Assembly: GCA_020205615.1 (NCBI GenBank)
Contig: CM035160.1
Coordinates: 6,984,437-7,048,436, forward strand
Direction: 5' to 3'
DNA: 64,000 bases
From: Panax quinquefolius
Lineage: Eukaryota; Streptophyta; Magnoliopsida; Apiales; Araliaceae
Below the pieces are notes generated by a model. The model worked only from the letters and a program-made list of their open reading frames with translations. It was not told the DNA's origin and did no database searches. Both the position numbers and the translations under genes were made by a program. Positions 11,666 through 22,540 of the stretch are shown here, in pieces (the first letter of the stretch is position 1; each line of letters starts with the position of its first letter).

Positions 11666-13550
11666 TGAAAGTAGTATGCACAATGAAGCCAATCATGTTT
11701 GATGATAAAGCATATACTTTGTAACAATCTTATTCATTTATTAATAAAAAGTATTAATTTATTAAAGGCTTTTAATTATCTACACGATCTTTGTTGTATA
11801 ATATGTGATAAACCCATAGTTTTAAGCAATGCTTTTAGAATAATGATGATGATCATTCTAATGAGATCTAAATTCTTAGAAAGCTTAAAACTAAAATAGT
11901 TCCCAATCATTGGATTACTAAATTGGGGATTAGTGAATCCGGATAGATTGGTACATACGTTCTTTTGTTCATTGGATGAGGATGATTAATCTCATGATCA
12001 TTTGTGTGGAGACACTAAAAGCAAGTATGTAGGTGTTTATTAGAGAATAAGTTCATTTGACGCGCTCGCTAAGGAATACCTAATGGAGTTTTATTTGCTG
12101 TCGATAGGAATTCTCAGAGTGATAGTAGTACAAGTGATCCTTGGACTTGAGATCATCATAGTATCTTGTGTATGATGAGTTATACTTTGACTTATTCCTT
12201 AAGACCCTTAGGGTATATCAAAGGGTATGCTTGGGTATAATAAGTTGTATATATGGAGATAATGTATGATCAATAAAGAATCTACCACTTCTAATAAAGA
12301 AGAGAGAAATGTCTCTATGTGATTCGATAAATGACAACCCAAGAGTCCTCGGCGAAGGCGAATGAAATTAGAAAGGAGTTTCTAATTTGCATTATTTGAG
12401 TTGTGCATTTAAGGATCGAAATACATATAATTAAATAAAATAAGACTTGACAAAATTCCATGTCTTATATTTAATTGGGACATTGTATGGTGGAATGATT
12501 GAATTATCTGATAACTATTTACTCAAAGGTTCTTTAATGATTAATGTTGAAATCTATATTATCTGGAAAGTCGTTGATCGCTGGGAGAACATCCTATTGT
12601 AGAATAAATATTATTTATTTAAATAAATTAATTGTTTAATTTATTTATTTAAATAAGATTAGAATTGTTCTAATTGATTTATTCACAACCGGTTTAATAT
12701 GGAGAACCTAAAGGGTCACACCATAAAAAGGAAGAATAATTATTTAAGAAGTTAATGGTATAATCGTAATAATATGTTATGTATATTTAATTTAATCTAT
12801 GGTGATAGAATAAATTAAATAGCTTAATATTTATTATTTAATATTTTAGAAATATTAAATATAAATTAATAAGAGGAGTCTTATTAATATTATTATAATT
12901 ATTATTATTTTAATTTCTAAAAGAGTTTAGGAATTAATTTAATATAAGTACTCTCATTTATTCCTAATTGGATTAGGAAGGAAAATTAGTTAAAGGAGTT
13001 TAATTAATTATCCCTAATAAGATTAGGGAGCTTAATTAATTAAAAGAATTTAATTAATTAAAACTCAATTCCTTAATTGTTAAGGTGGGTTGCCCACATT
13101 TATAAATAAGAGGAGTCTTATTATGGGTGAAGGAGGTTGTTGACTTTAACAACTACGACATAATTCTAATTTGTTGGAGAGTACACCCTTTTTCTATAGA
13201 GATATGAAAAACTAGGGTTTGAGCCAATACCCCTTCTTCTTGAATTCCTATTCTTCCTTGGTGGATCACCTCTAGAGGCCAAACATATGGGTGGCTAACG
13301 TTGATCAAAGGAAGGAACAAAACCCCGGTGGATTCAAGTTGAACGCGAAAGGATTTGGAGGTGAACTTGTACCTGAGGAAGCTCGATCTTCAAGGGTATG
13401 ATTTTATTCTTTATTTTTTCGTTTGATTAATAATTGTGCATAAAGGATGATCCGGGTATATGGTTTGTAATTTTTTTTAAACTCTGATTTTACACGCTTC
13501 CGCTTAATTTGTGCAATTTGATTGCGTTCTTGAATATTACAAACCTAACA
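11666..13550 (+). repeat. copia 3' LTR (1885 bp)
   Basis: It starts with TG after the purine-rich tract 'agtgcagtgggagat' and ends CTAACA where the gypsy fragment resumes. It contains a TATA box at 13101 and a leader-like region downstream. AT-rich direct repeats of 'ttaattaatta' lie at about 12990-13070. No second copy is present in the window, so divergence and age cannot be read. The start is set by the polypurine tract and could be off by a few bases. Confidence 0.65.
13101..13108 (+). promoter_or_regulatory. copia LTR TATA box
   Basis: The string tataaata lies within 'cacatttataaataagagg', about 450 bases before the LTR end, a usual place for the U3/R boundary. Confidence 0.55.
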
Positions 13551-13790
13551 GATTCAACTCCCGATAATCAATACAAAGTCGCATACTTCCATCTTTCTTC
13601 TTCACGAATAGAACAGGAGCACCCCAAGGAGAAGTACTAGGACGAATAAAGCCAATGTCTAACAATTCCTGCAGTTGAGTCTTTAACTCCTGAAGTTCAA
13701 TAGAGCCCGTTCGATATGGGGCTTTGGAAATAGGTTTTGTCTGGGTTCAAGGTCGATACAAAATTCAATTTCACGCTCTGAGGTAGGCCA
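13551..13790 (-). pseudogene. Reverse transcriptase N-terminus, element F (cut by copia LTR)
   Basis: Minus-strand codons correspond to the segment from '[11 protein letters not shown]' through '[19 protein letters not shown]' to 'CIDYREL'. The rest of the domain, including the catalytic Asp pair, lies beyond the break and is not in the window. Confidence 0.7.
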
Positions 13791-14077
13791 GAAGTTCTTC
13801 GGGGAATACATCGGAAATTTATTAACAATAGAAATATCGTTCAAAACCGACGTATTTTGTTTAAATCAGTGATACATGAGCTAAGAAAGCTTGACATCCG
13901 TTTTCAATAAACGAATAGCTTTATGGCTTGAGATGGCCGTGATTGATTTTAATGGTTTGGTCATTTGAATTCAGCATAATAGGTTGATTAGGAATATGAA
14001 AGCTAACAACTTTACTGAAAACAATCAATTTTTGCATGATAAGTAGTTAACCAATAAATCCACAGAATCACGTCAAA

Positions 14078-14381
14078 TCAAGTATTTTTAATGAAATAAG
14101 ATCGACGGTAATGTGAGGTGCCGATTTGAACCAAACAAGACTTATAAACATGGGATGTAATGAAGGTTTCTCCCAACGAAGTTTCCACAGATAAGTCAAA
14201 GTCTAATTTCTCCTGAGTCAAATTTAATCGATGAGCGCAAGTAGGAGAAATAAAAGAATGGGTAGAACCCAGTATCAAATAAAGTATAGACTTCATTAGA
14301 GTTTATGATAAGCTTACTCATGATGACCTCATTCAGTTCCTTGCTCTTTGGGAGGTCACAACAAACGCTTCTCCCTTGCAC
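14078..14381 (-). pseudogene. Aspartic protease region, element F
   Basis: The active-site codons Asp-Thr-Gly lie at 14268-14276 on the minus strand, within 'vytlFDTGFyPFF' in one frame and 'lGSTHSFISptCAH' in the neighbouring frame. A frameshift therefore falls inside the motif. The DTG triplet is kept here. Confidence 0.7.
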
Positions 14382-14399
14382 TACCTAGGTTTTGACTTT

Positions 14400-15532
14400 T
14401 ACGGGACTGACCTTTGGTGCCTCCATCCTAGTCAATTTATCTTGATGCGATAAAATCGAGCTAAGTGACCTTCTCTTCCACAATTATAACATGCTTTGGA
14501 ATGATGGCGCAGTTTGGATCGATGTGTCCCTCTCCTCCGCATTTGAAGCATATGATAGGTGATCTTTCTCCTTCCTTAACAACGGGTGCTAGTGCTGACG
14601 TCTTTCCATCATTGTTGAATCTCCTTTTCTTGGAATGTCCATTCTTATTGTTTGGGCCCCGATTACCACCAAGTGGTTACCATATCCGCGCCTGCTGATT
14701 CCTCCACGCTTGTTGTCACCGCCACGATGACTCTACTCATTGGTATTATAATTTTGCTTAATTGCTTCTCTTTTAGTTAAGTTGACTCATTATCGTGCTC
14801 CCCTAATCGAGCCCTATTTACAACATCCGAATACAAACACGGTTTATGAGAAATAAGATGTTGACGTATCTCCCGACTTCAAACCTCTTAAAACATTCGC
14901 GCCATTCTCTCTCATTATCCACCAAGTGGGGACGAACCGTGATAACTCCGCAAATTTTGCCTCGTGTTGCGACATGCGGTCATATTGTTTTGTTCCAACT
15001 TGATAAACTCCACCTCCTTCATGTGGCGAATACTTTCGGAAAGTATTTGTCGTTGAATGTACTCTGGAACTTCTCCCAAGATATCTTGATGACAACGAGG
15101 TTGAGTACGCTTTAGCGATTCCCACCATGTCATCTCTCTCCGCCAGCAACATAAAGGCGTGAAGAAGGAACCTTTTGCTCCTCGGAGCATCCCAAGACAT
15201 CAAATATCTTGTAATCTGCTTTATCCATGCTTCCGCCGAAGTGGTTTTGGCTTCCCTAAACTCCGGTGGTCCCAGCTCCTTGAATTGTTTAGCGATGACC
15301 ACCCGAGTTTTTCGTGTTTCCACCTACGTTTTTGGATGAGAGTCGCTCTCTGCTTTCTTTGTTGCATAAATTGCATAAAGCCTCTCGAACATTTGATCAC
15401 TCATCATTTGGTCGGTGTTGTTGTTTGCATGAGGATTGTCGCCTTCACGATGCATTATTATCCTGATTATTGATATGTGGTGAATCAACGATCGCTGCGC
15501 TCATTCTTATTCTCAACATTCTCGGATGTCAT
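14400..15532 (-). pseudogene. gag: gag, element F
   Basis: The start ATG at 15532 opens MTSENVENKNE, matching element A, and a stop follows at codon 16. The longest open piece (15323 down to 14844, 159 codons) carries the retrotransposon gag domain, with AEAWIKQITRYLMSWDA near its middle and the 'kfaelsRF' end. Zinc-knuckle codons follow near 14490-14600. The domain order agrees with element A. Several frame changes break it. Confidence 0.75.
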
Positions 15533-15705
15533 TTTCGAGATCGCCACAAAACAAAAGGTTAATTGACATGTAACAAATTATCCCTATCTTCTGACCAACC
15601 AATAAAATAACACATAAACTTAGGTAGGTCATACTAGCGAAGGTATTCCCCGTCTCTCCCCTCCTAGTACTATTCTCACATCTTAGCCAGGGATCATATC
15701 CCTAA

Positions 15706-15717
15706 GCTCTGATACCA
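15706..15717 (-). other. Primer-binding site of element F (initiator-Met tRNA)
   Basis: The minus strand reads tggtatcagagc two bases inside the LTR end. This is the standard plant LTR-retrotransposon site for priming by initiator-Met tRNA. It is the only fully intact primer site in the window and fixes the LTR boundary at 15720. Confidence 0.85.
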
Positions 15718-18045
15718 ACTGTGACGCCCCCAAAATTAGGTATACATCACCCATCTTGGGTAGTCAGATACATGGTACAGAATTTAAATACAACTTACTT
15801 AATATAAGCTGCAATTATGCAATCGACATAAATTGTGAGTTTGAATACAAATATTGTCTACTAGATATTATACAAACTCAAAAGGAGTCCTCATTACAAT
15901 TATTATCACACTATTTCACGAATAGTGAGGACTACTAATCTTATCCTCTGGACCATTACTCCGCTCCCCGACTCGTCCCCAACTATGTTCTCATTTCACG
16001 AAGAAACGAAAGAAAGAAAGGGTGAGCTCAACTAGCCCAAAGAAAAATATTATGACTAAAATAATGCGAAATAAATTATCAATAGCCTTCAACAAATGTT
16101 AAAAACCGATAAAATATAATAAACATCAAGTTTAATCTGCGGTGAACAAGCAATCCATTAAAAGAGTCAAGTAGAAAATAAAATCTACTATCTTTTATGA
16201 TTTAAAAGGTTTTTCATCATCATATAAATTTGAGACTCGACTTTAATAAATATTCCACATCATCGAATCACCCCCGCACTACTACCAAGGATATTCTTTA
16301 GTATCACGACCACAATTATTCATGCACTACTGACGAGAATAGTTGTGTATTCATTAATGGTCATGATCATGTCAACAATCGCGTCCATCAATGCACTACT
16401 ACCAATCGAGGATTTTTATCACATCATTTGTAACATTACGGTCGTGATTACACCGAATAGTCTCTCGGTCATAATCATACCAAGTCCATCTATGCACTAC
16501 AGAGCCACGTATGACTTTCAAAAATATAAATATGAGGATGATGACAATGATATAAGAATTCAATAAAACAAGTTCAAGAATTAATTTATCCAGAACCAAT
16601 AACATCCAAACTGCCAACATGATCTTTGCTTTGTAGAAAAATTCAAGAATACTCGTAAGAATATTTCCATGAAAAGATCTTTGGATGAAACGCAAATCAG
16701 TAAGACCCCAAAATTTTTAAATAAAAGGAATTTCCTTTATTTATTATTTTGAAATAGTAAGGGTTGATTTGATTAATGTGGATAGTTAAGGGTTAAATCT
16801 GTGAAATATTTTAAAATAAGCAAGTGGTTATAAAATATTCATTATCGTTCGGGAATATTCGTTTGTCGTGGAATATTAAATGCTTCAGGGAATATTAAAT
16901 GCGACAAGCGTAGTAGCCATGTGTGGGACCCATAACGGAAAAGCGATTGGATGAAGAAAACGCACAAATATAAGTTGTTTTTAAATAACAGAGCGTAGTT
17001 ATTGCTAATTATCTTGTTGGAATACCCGGTGGTTAAAATACACTAATACGCGTTGTTGAGCGAAGTTACTGCGGTATTGCACCAATTATTGATTCTTACG
17101 TGAAGGCACTTACTCAATAATGATTACGATAATTAATTTATCATTTTATTGAGTTAATAATTGCTGCGTTGATATTTTATATTCTTTGTTGTTTCAATAA
17201 TTGTCATTACACAAGATTTTTTATTATCGAAGCAATAATTCATATTATCTGAATAATATTATTAGATAACATTATTGACAATGTCTAGAAAGTTACATCT
17301 AAGGAGAGGTTTGGTCACCTAATTGCATGCGCCAAGAAGAAAAATTCTTATTGAAAGCCCTCTTCCTGAGGCGCACAGTTGTCAATATTGTGATTCTCAG
17401 TAATATTATTTGTGAATAATTAATTATTGATTTATATGATGAGGAAAATATTGATTTTATGTGGATATAGATGGAGAAAATTTTAAAATGACAATTGTTG
17501 AAAATTAATATTTTATCTTTTTCCGATAAAATAATTCATTTAAATATATTATTTTAATAATATATTAACGATGATATTTTTACAACGAATGTGGGATATA
17601 TGAGTATACGAGGAGGAAGAGTATTTTTGTTGCAATAAATGTTTAAAACATGTTAAACATGTCTGGTGGACCGCATTTATCGATGAAATTTGATTATAAA
17701 CTGTAAAATCGCTCCGTTTGTGATTTCGGTCAATTTCTATTTGGAATTTGAAAAACTTTCTTCTGCAAAGTTGTAGAGAATTGAAATTCCTATAAAAACT
17801 CATGCGAGATTCGAATTTTCTGATGAAAGGGCTATTTATTATGAATTATTGAAGTTCCAAAGTCTTCAAATAATTGATTTTTGGGAGTTTAAATTATTTT
17901 TGTTAAGAAAAACGTTTTTGTATTTTTTTTTGGACATCATTAACATGTGTGGCTGGTGTTTTGACCAAAAGGTGGGCTAAGGAAAATTTGTATAATTATA
18001 TTAATATTATATTAAATTTTCTGCTTTGGTGTTCTAAGCAATTTC

Positions 18046-18053
18046 TATAAATA
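18046..18053 (+). promoter_or_regulatory. TATA box of the solo LTR
   Basis: The string tataaata lies in 'tttctataaatagggtc', at the same position as in the LTR at 873. It could still drive transcription outward into element F. Confidence 0.55.
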
Positions 18054-18319
18054 GGGTCTTAGGTTAGAATTAAAAATCACACCGTAAACTCCAAGTTTTC
18101 TCTATTTCTCTCTCGATATTTTGAGCGTATTCTTGTGAGTATTTTGAGTATACTTTGAGTATTGATATACGATGCAAGTTCATTCAAATATTATTCCAAA
18201 TGTAATCTTCTTTTTTTGAGGTAAGGATATTATTTTTTTCGTAATGATATTATTTCTTCAATATCATTATCTTTGAAATGTTGATCTGAAGTTTTTATCA
18301 AATTTGGAACTTTTTCATG

Positions 18320-18510
18320 TCGGGGTTACTATTCATGAGTTACTATTCACGAGTTACTATTCATGAAGTTACTTATTCACGATTCTTACTATTCACGAGT
18401 ATTATTAAATGAAGCGTGAAGATGTTTTTTGTGTAATTTCTATCTTTTGGTGTCTGAGTTACTATTCACGATATCGGCACTATTCACGATATCTGACTAT
18501 TCACGATATC
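18320..18510 (+). repeat. Minisatellite in family-1 LTR
   Basis: About eight imperfect copies of a 15-19-base unit around 'gagttactattcac' follow the leader region. Counterparts occur at about 1150-1340 (+), 34200-34275 (-) and 40980-41060 (-). Copies differ mostly at the bases around CTG and CG. Confidence 0.7.
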
Positions 18511-18764
18511 TGAGTCTTATTCAATAGAAAAATAAAATTTCTTCTTTTCGTCTAAACATATCTATTCGGATACTAACTTCGATTGTATCCATGTTTTGAT
18601 CATTCTTGAATTTTACACCACTATGATTATTTTTGAGGTATTTTTGACGTGGATAAAACCAAGTACTGAATCCTTAATCCTTGATCCTTGTCATTTTGTT
18701 TCACTTGGATTCGTTTCTTTAAAAAAAAAATATTTTCATCATCCTCGGTCTTAAATGATGATAT

Positions 18765-18960
18765 TATGGAATATCTTTGGCTGTAGTGCAAAGATGAATG
18801 ATTTCTTAAGAATATCTTTGGCTGTAGTGCAAAGATGAATGATTTCTGAAGAATATCTTTGGCCCAGAGTCTGAAGATGAACAGTGTTTAAATGAACATG
18901 ACCAATGATGAATATCTTTGGCACCAGAGTCTGAAGATGAATATTTGATTCTAGATGTAT
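18765..18960 (+). repeat. Subrepeats around 'gtgcaaagatga' in family-1 LTR
   Basis: Four copies of a 40-55-base unit begin 'aatatctttggc' and end near 'aagatgaa'. The same block appears at about 1600-1775 (+), and reversed at about 33590-33835 and 40380-40640. The unit is partly self-complementary (caaagat / atctttg), so each copy could fold into a small stem. Confidence 0.65.
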
Positions 18961-20117
18961 ATTGATTGATGTCACGGGGATAAAAGATGAGCGATGAACT
19001 TTTAAATTCATACATAGAAGATAGTAGTTTGCATTCTCTACTTAACTCTTCTAATGAATTATTATTTCACTGCGAATATTGATTTAAAATTTGTTGTCTA
19101 TCAGATTCTATTATATTTTTCCTCGTTGAAGACTAACGATAATTTGTTGTATATTATCTTAGTCATAATATTCTTTACCGAGCTAGTTGAGCTCACCCTT
19201 TTCCTTTTGTTCCATTTTTCTCGTGGAGGCGAGAATATAATATACGCAGTCGGGGTATGGAATGAAGGTTTTAGAAAGGATTGTTTAGTAGTCCTCACTA
19301 TTTTTTGTAAATTAATGTATCAATAAATGTGATGAGGATTTATTTGAGTATAGATATTGTCTCAGAAGATAATATTTGTATTCAAACTCACGCTTTCTTG
19401 TTGTAATAATAAAGTTGTAGTTGTTTACATACCATGTATTGACAACTCAGAATAGGTGATGTATACCTATTTTGGGGGCGTCACACAAATATCAAGGATA
19501 TTCCACTAATTTCATGGAGTATAGAAGTCAAAGTTTTAACTAACTGGGTATAATAAAGAATGGAATAACAAAAGAAATCACCATGCATGAGAAAGGCCGC
19601 ACAGGCAGGTTATTCCAACAGAATAATAAATAACGGAACCAAACCGCCAGAAAACGCATGACGTGGATGTTCCAACGAATAATAATAATAAAGATTTTAA
19701 CCAGTCCGTAAAACACATGCATGTGATGTTCCAAATGTAATAATAATAATAAAGATTTTAACCAGTCCTGTAAAACACACATACGTATATGATGTTCCAA
19801 AGTAATAATAATAAAGATTTTAACCAGTCCCAAGAAAACGCATGAGCATGAGGATATTCCAATGTAATAATAAAGAATGTCACCAAGTATAGGTAAACCA
19901 CGTATACAAAGTTATTCCAATGTAATAATAAGCAATGGAATAACAATAGTTCTCTACATGAATAAGAAAGAATAACACCCCTTACTTTTGGTAGGAGATT
20001 GAATCTTTACAGAGTAGTGTAGTAACAAAATACTCTTCTTCTTTCTCTTATTCTCTCTATACTTTCTCTCTCTAAAGCTTGAATGAATTAAGTGAAAATA
20101 ATGAAGCACTAGGCCTC

Positions 20118-20125
20118 TATTTATA
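20118..20125 (-). promoter_or_regulatory. TATA box of element F LTR
   Basis: The plus strand reads tatttata, so the minus strand reads TATAAATA, in the position equivalent to the TATA boxes of the other family-2 LTRs. Confidence 0.55.
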
Positions 20126-20150
20126 GAAGATTTCTAGCTTAGCACCGCCA

Positions 20151-20311
20151 CGTGAAAAGGCAAGTGGCTCGACGACGGTGATGTGAAAAGAAAAGTGGTT
20201 CGACGCTTTGAATGTGAAAACGACAAGTGGTTCGGCGCTTTGTAATGTGAAACGACAAGTGGTTCGGCCGACTTTGTAATGTGAAACGGTAAGTGGTTTG
20301 ACGTCTGGTAA
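20151..20311 (-). repeat. 32-bp minisatellite in LTR U3 of element F
   Basis: Five imperfect units of 31-34 bases read 'gtgaaacgacaagtggttcg' plus a variable end on the plus strand. They lie just upstream of the LTR TATA box when read on the minus strand, where retrotransposon enhancers often sit. The other family-2 LTRs in the window lack them. Confidence 0.7.
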
Positions 20312-20446
20312 GGTAATTACTATCGACGAAGGTAATTACTATTTCACAAGGGTAATTACTATCGACGAAGGTAATTACTATCGACGAAGGTAAATACTAT
20401 CGACGAAGGTAATTACTATTCACAAAGGTAATTACTATCGACGAAG
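20312..20446 (-). repeat. 19-bp minisatellite in LTR U3 of element F
   Basis: Seven head-to-tail units of 'ggtaattactatcgacgaa', some with 'ttcacaa' in place of 'tcgacgaa', follow the 32-bp repeat array directly. The two arrays together span about 300 bases of U3. Confidence 0.75.
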
Positions 20447-21130
20447 AGACTCTTAGATGATGACATATGGGCCCCCCATAAAATAATCAAACTTACCACA
20501 AACGCCTCATAATGCACTTTTTATATACATTAAGGATTGAATAAATATTACCACAAATCATTTTATTTTTAATCAACATATTTTTAATCTTTCAACAATT
20601 ATTAATCATTTATAACTTGTCGTCTCAATTAATAATATAACATATTATATGAGATGATAATTGCGACAATAATTGAATCAATAATATAAGAGATATGATC
20701 GTGAATTATCAGTAGAAATAATTGAGCATAGGCGAAAGTGACTTCTCACGTAAGCATCAATAATCAATACCGTAATGCTTACTACGCAACCACGCCAGAC
20801 ATCGCATTTTTTACCACCTGGGTAGTTCAACAGCTTTTAACTGATGTAACACCTTCTTCGCCGTTATTTTTATAAAATATTTTGTCGCTTTCTCAATCCG
20901 AATAATAATTTCATTATAATGAGTTCACCAATGATTGGTAGCCGTTGCATTTAATATTCCTAACAAAAAGAAATATTCCCTAAATAAAACGAATATTTTA
21001 TAACAACTTGCATACTTTGCAAAATTTATAAATATTACCTACAACTATAACATTATATCAAATTTATTCCATAATATTCAAAATATATTTATAGAAAATT
21101 TATCTTTATTTATAATAGTTGGGTCTTACA

Positions 21131-21543
21131 GTATTGACTAAAATTTAAAAAAAATATATGTGAATTTTGAGTTTTAAAATCGTTGCACTAAAATAGTTCC
21201 ATCAGTTTGGAACTTATAAACCGCACAGTTCCTTTTTTTTTTATTATTTTAGATTTTTGAAGTTTATAAGATTTTTGAAGTTGAAAGACATTTGTCTAAA
21301 ATCTAAATACAACTTATTCTTATGTTTAACTCACAAGCACAACTTATTTGTTCCTTGTAAAAGTCAATTTGTTTATCAATTCGTTTCTTGCACATGTCGG
21401 TATATTATATGTATCTAAAAAATTTCAGTAAATACATATCACAATTTAATCACAATACTACATTCGGTCATGACCTATTGGGTAAGACATTTTCCATTTT
21501 GAAGTAAAAACAATCAAACTCCAAAGTTAGTTTTTATTAGCTT
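21131..21543. other. Intergenic, no gene seen
   Basis: This is AT-rich unique-looking DNA between the end of the element F LTR and an RNase H fossil. I recognise no coding or RNA signal in it. Confidence 0.5.
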
Positions 21544-21831
21544 AAAAGACTTGATGCTTCACAGGTAATTGTTAAATCCGACTCTTCCATGTTAATACAA
21601 GCTATTCAGGCTTCATCTTCCTTTCCGAATTATGTGAGTTTGGTAGTGAATGAATGAAAGGATTTGGTTGCTTCTATAGTCGATTGTCGCATCTATTTTG
21701 TTAGGGAGGTCAACAATTACATTGCATCTCTCTTAACTCGTGCTTCGAATTCTATGTCTGATATCTAGGAATGGGGCTCTATTCCCCCTCCATTTATTTG
21801 TAATGCTCTAAATTTTAATCTCCAGTTATGA
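21544..21831 (+). pseudogene. RNase H-like domain fossil (LINE/RVT_3 type)
   Basis: One frame reads LDASQVIVKSDSSMLIQAIQ, then a stop, DLVASIVDCRIYFVREVNN, then IASLLTRASNSMS, a stop, and EWGSIPPPFICNAL. This is the pattern of the plant non-LTR-derived RNase H domain: an SDS with catalytic Asp, a later 'fvrR.aN..A..LaR' helix and a 'PP.fI...L' tail. Two in-frame stops and the missing N-terminal half show that it is dead. It stands alone with no endonuclease or RT beside it, so it is a fragment of a LINE or of a domesticated RNase H-like gene. Confidence 0.6.
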
Positions 21832-22540
21832 AATTCAATTTTTCCTCGAAAATAAAAAAAAGCTTAAATTTGAGCCATGAAATTAAATTAAAACAGTCAA
21901 CTCCATGGTCATTGTAGTTGGTGTCATCACTCCTTGCATTCCAGGTGCTACATTTTTGTCTCTTTCAATATTATTTTAAGGACAACTAAAATATTATTAT
22001 TATTATTGTTTATTGAAATAAAATACAATCATTTACATAAAAATATTTGGATGATAACGAAATGCAGAAAATGACCACCTTAACAAAACAACATATATAT
22101 GTACATTATATTTTGTTTGCAAACAATTATTATTTCTTATTCATATTTACAAAAATATTGAGAGATGCAAAAGTAAAGAACAGAATCTAAAAGCCAATGA
22201 GCGAGTACACCACCACCATATCCAATAATAACCAAGGAAGTAGCAAGCACTGTAGAAGCCTAGAGAAGTTGGAAAAATGGCTCAAAAGAACTTTTGCATA
22301 TCAAATAGGAAATGGAAATTGAAGACACGAGAAAAGAAGGTTGGGATCATAAGAGTAGTGCATTGCTTTAACAAATTATATTTTACTGTGGGGAGGAAGA
22401 GATCCGAGTATATTTAAAGGGTGAAATATGGATTCTTCAGTTGGTTACAAAATATATATCTCAATTCTTCACAATGGGGGAAAAAACAAAACAAAACAAA
22501 CAGGATGGGAGTAAAAATTTAATGACAGTTTAGCATCTCA
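21832..22540. other. 3' flank of PPAN, no other gene seen
   Basis: This is AT-rich DNA downstream of the PPAN stop codon, which lies at 22541-22543. It should hold the PPAN 3' UTR and polyadenylation site on the minus strand. I see no separate open frame or RNA gene. Confidence 0.5.

Larger units (their letters stand above)
8780..13550 (+). mobile_element. Ty1/copia retrotransposon, 5'-truncated, with 3' LTR
   Basis: Domains appear in copia order: gag, zinc knuckle, the C-terminal part of integrase, reverse transcriptase, RNase H, then a polypurine tract and an LTR. No 5' LTR is visible. The right end abuts a gypsy reverse-transcriptase fragment on the opposite strand at 13551, so the copia LTR interrupts or truncates that element. 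Integrase-to-RT order (integrase before RT) separates it from the gypsy elements around it. All frames are broken. Confidence 0.8.
13551..15719 (-). mobile_element. Ty3/gypsy chromovirus internal region, element F (truncated)
   Basis: Read on the minus strand, this runs from the primer-binding site through gag, zinc knuckles and protease into the first part of reverse transcriptase. It stops at 13551, just after the 'lcidyREL' codons, where the copia LTR begins. It is the same family as element A but in opposite orientation, so A and F face each other across the copia remnant. RNase H and integrase are absent. Confidence 0.8.
16698..19485 (+). mobile_element. Family-1 solo LTR with 5-bp target duplication
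   Basis: A complete family-1 LTR (2788 bp) sits alone inside the LTR of element F, in the opposite orientation. It is flanked by CAAAT at 16693-16697 and again at 19486-19490, the 5-bp target duplication expected for gypsy integration. The first bases read 'cagtaagacccc' where TGTAAGACCCC is expected; the end GGGGGCGTCACA is intact. A solo LTR flanked by a duplication is the usual product of LTR-LTR recombination that removes the internal region. Confidence 0.85.
15720..21130 (-). repeat. Family-2-type 5' LTR of element F, interrupted by a solo LTR
   Basis: On the minus strand the LTR begins TGTAAGACCC (21130 down to 21121) and ends GTCACA (at 15720). Its two parts, 15720-16692 and 19486-21130, become contiguous once the solo LTR and one copy of its 5-base duplication are removed, giving about 2.6 kb. 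The 3' part matches the family-2 LTRs. The U3 part holds two minisatellites of its own (20151-20446). Element F supplies its internal region at 13551-15719. Confidence 0.8.

Noticed and set aside
8344..13555. A 'gattc' target duplication for the copia element (8344-8348 and 13551-13555).
   Set aside because: No copia 5' LTR follows the left copy, and the flanking gypsy pieces are on opposite strands. A 5-base match is easily due to chance.
18751..19015. Several 60-100-codon open frames in LTRs (for example His/Ser-rich ones here and at 33514 and 40420).
   Set aside because: They fall on LTR subrepeats, lie on either strand and change frame between copies. They are by-products of the repeats, not genes.
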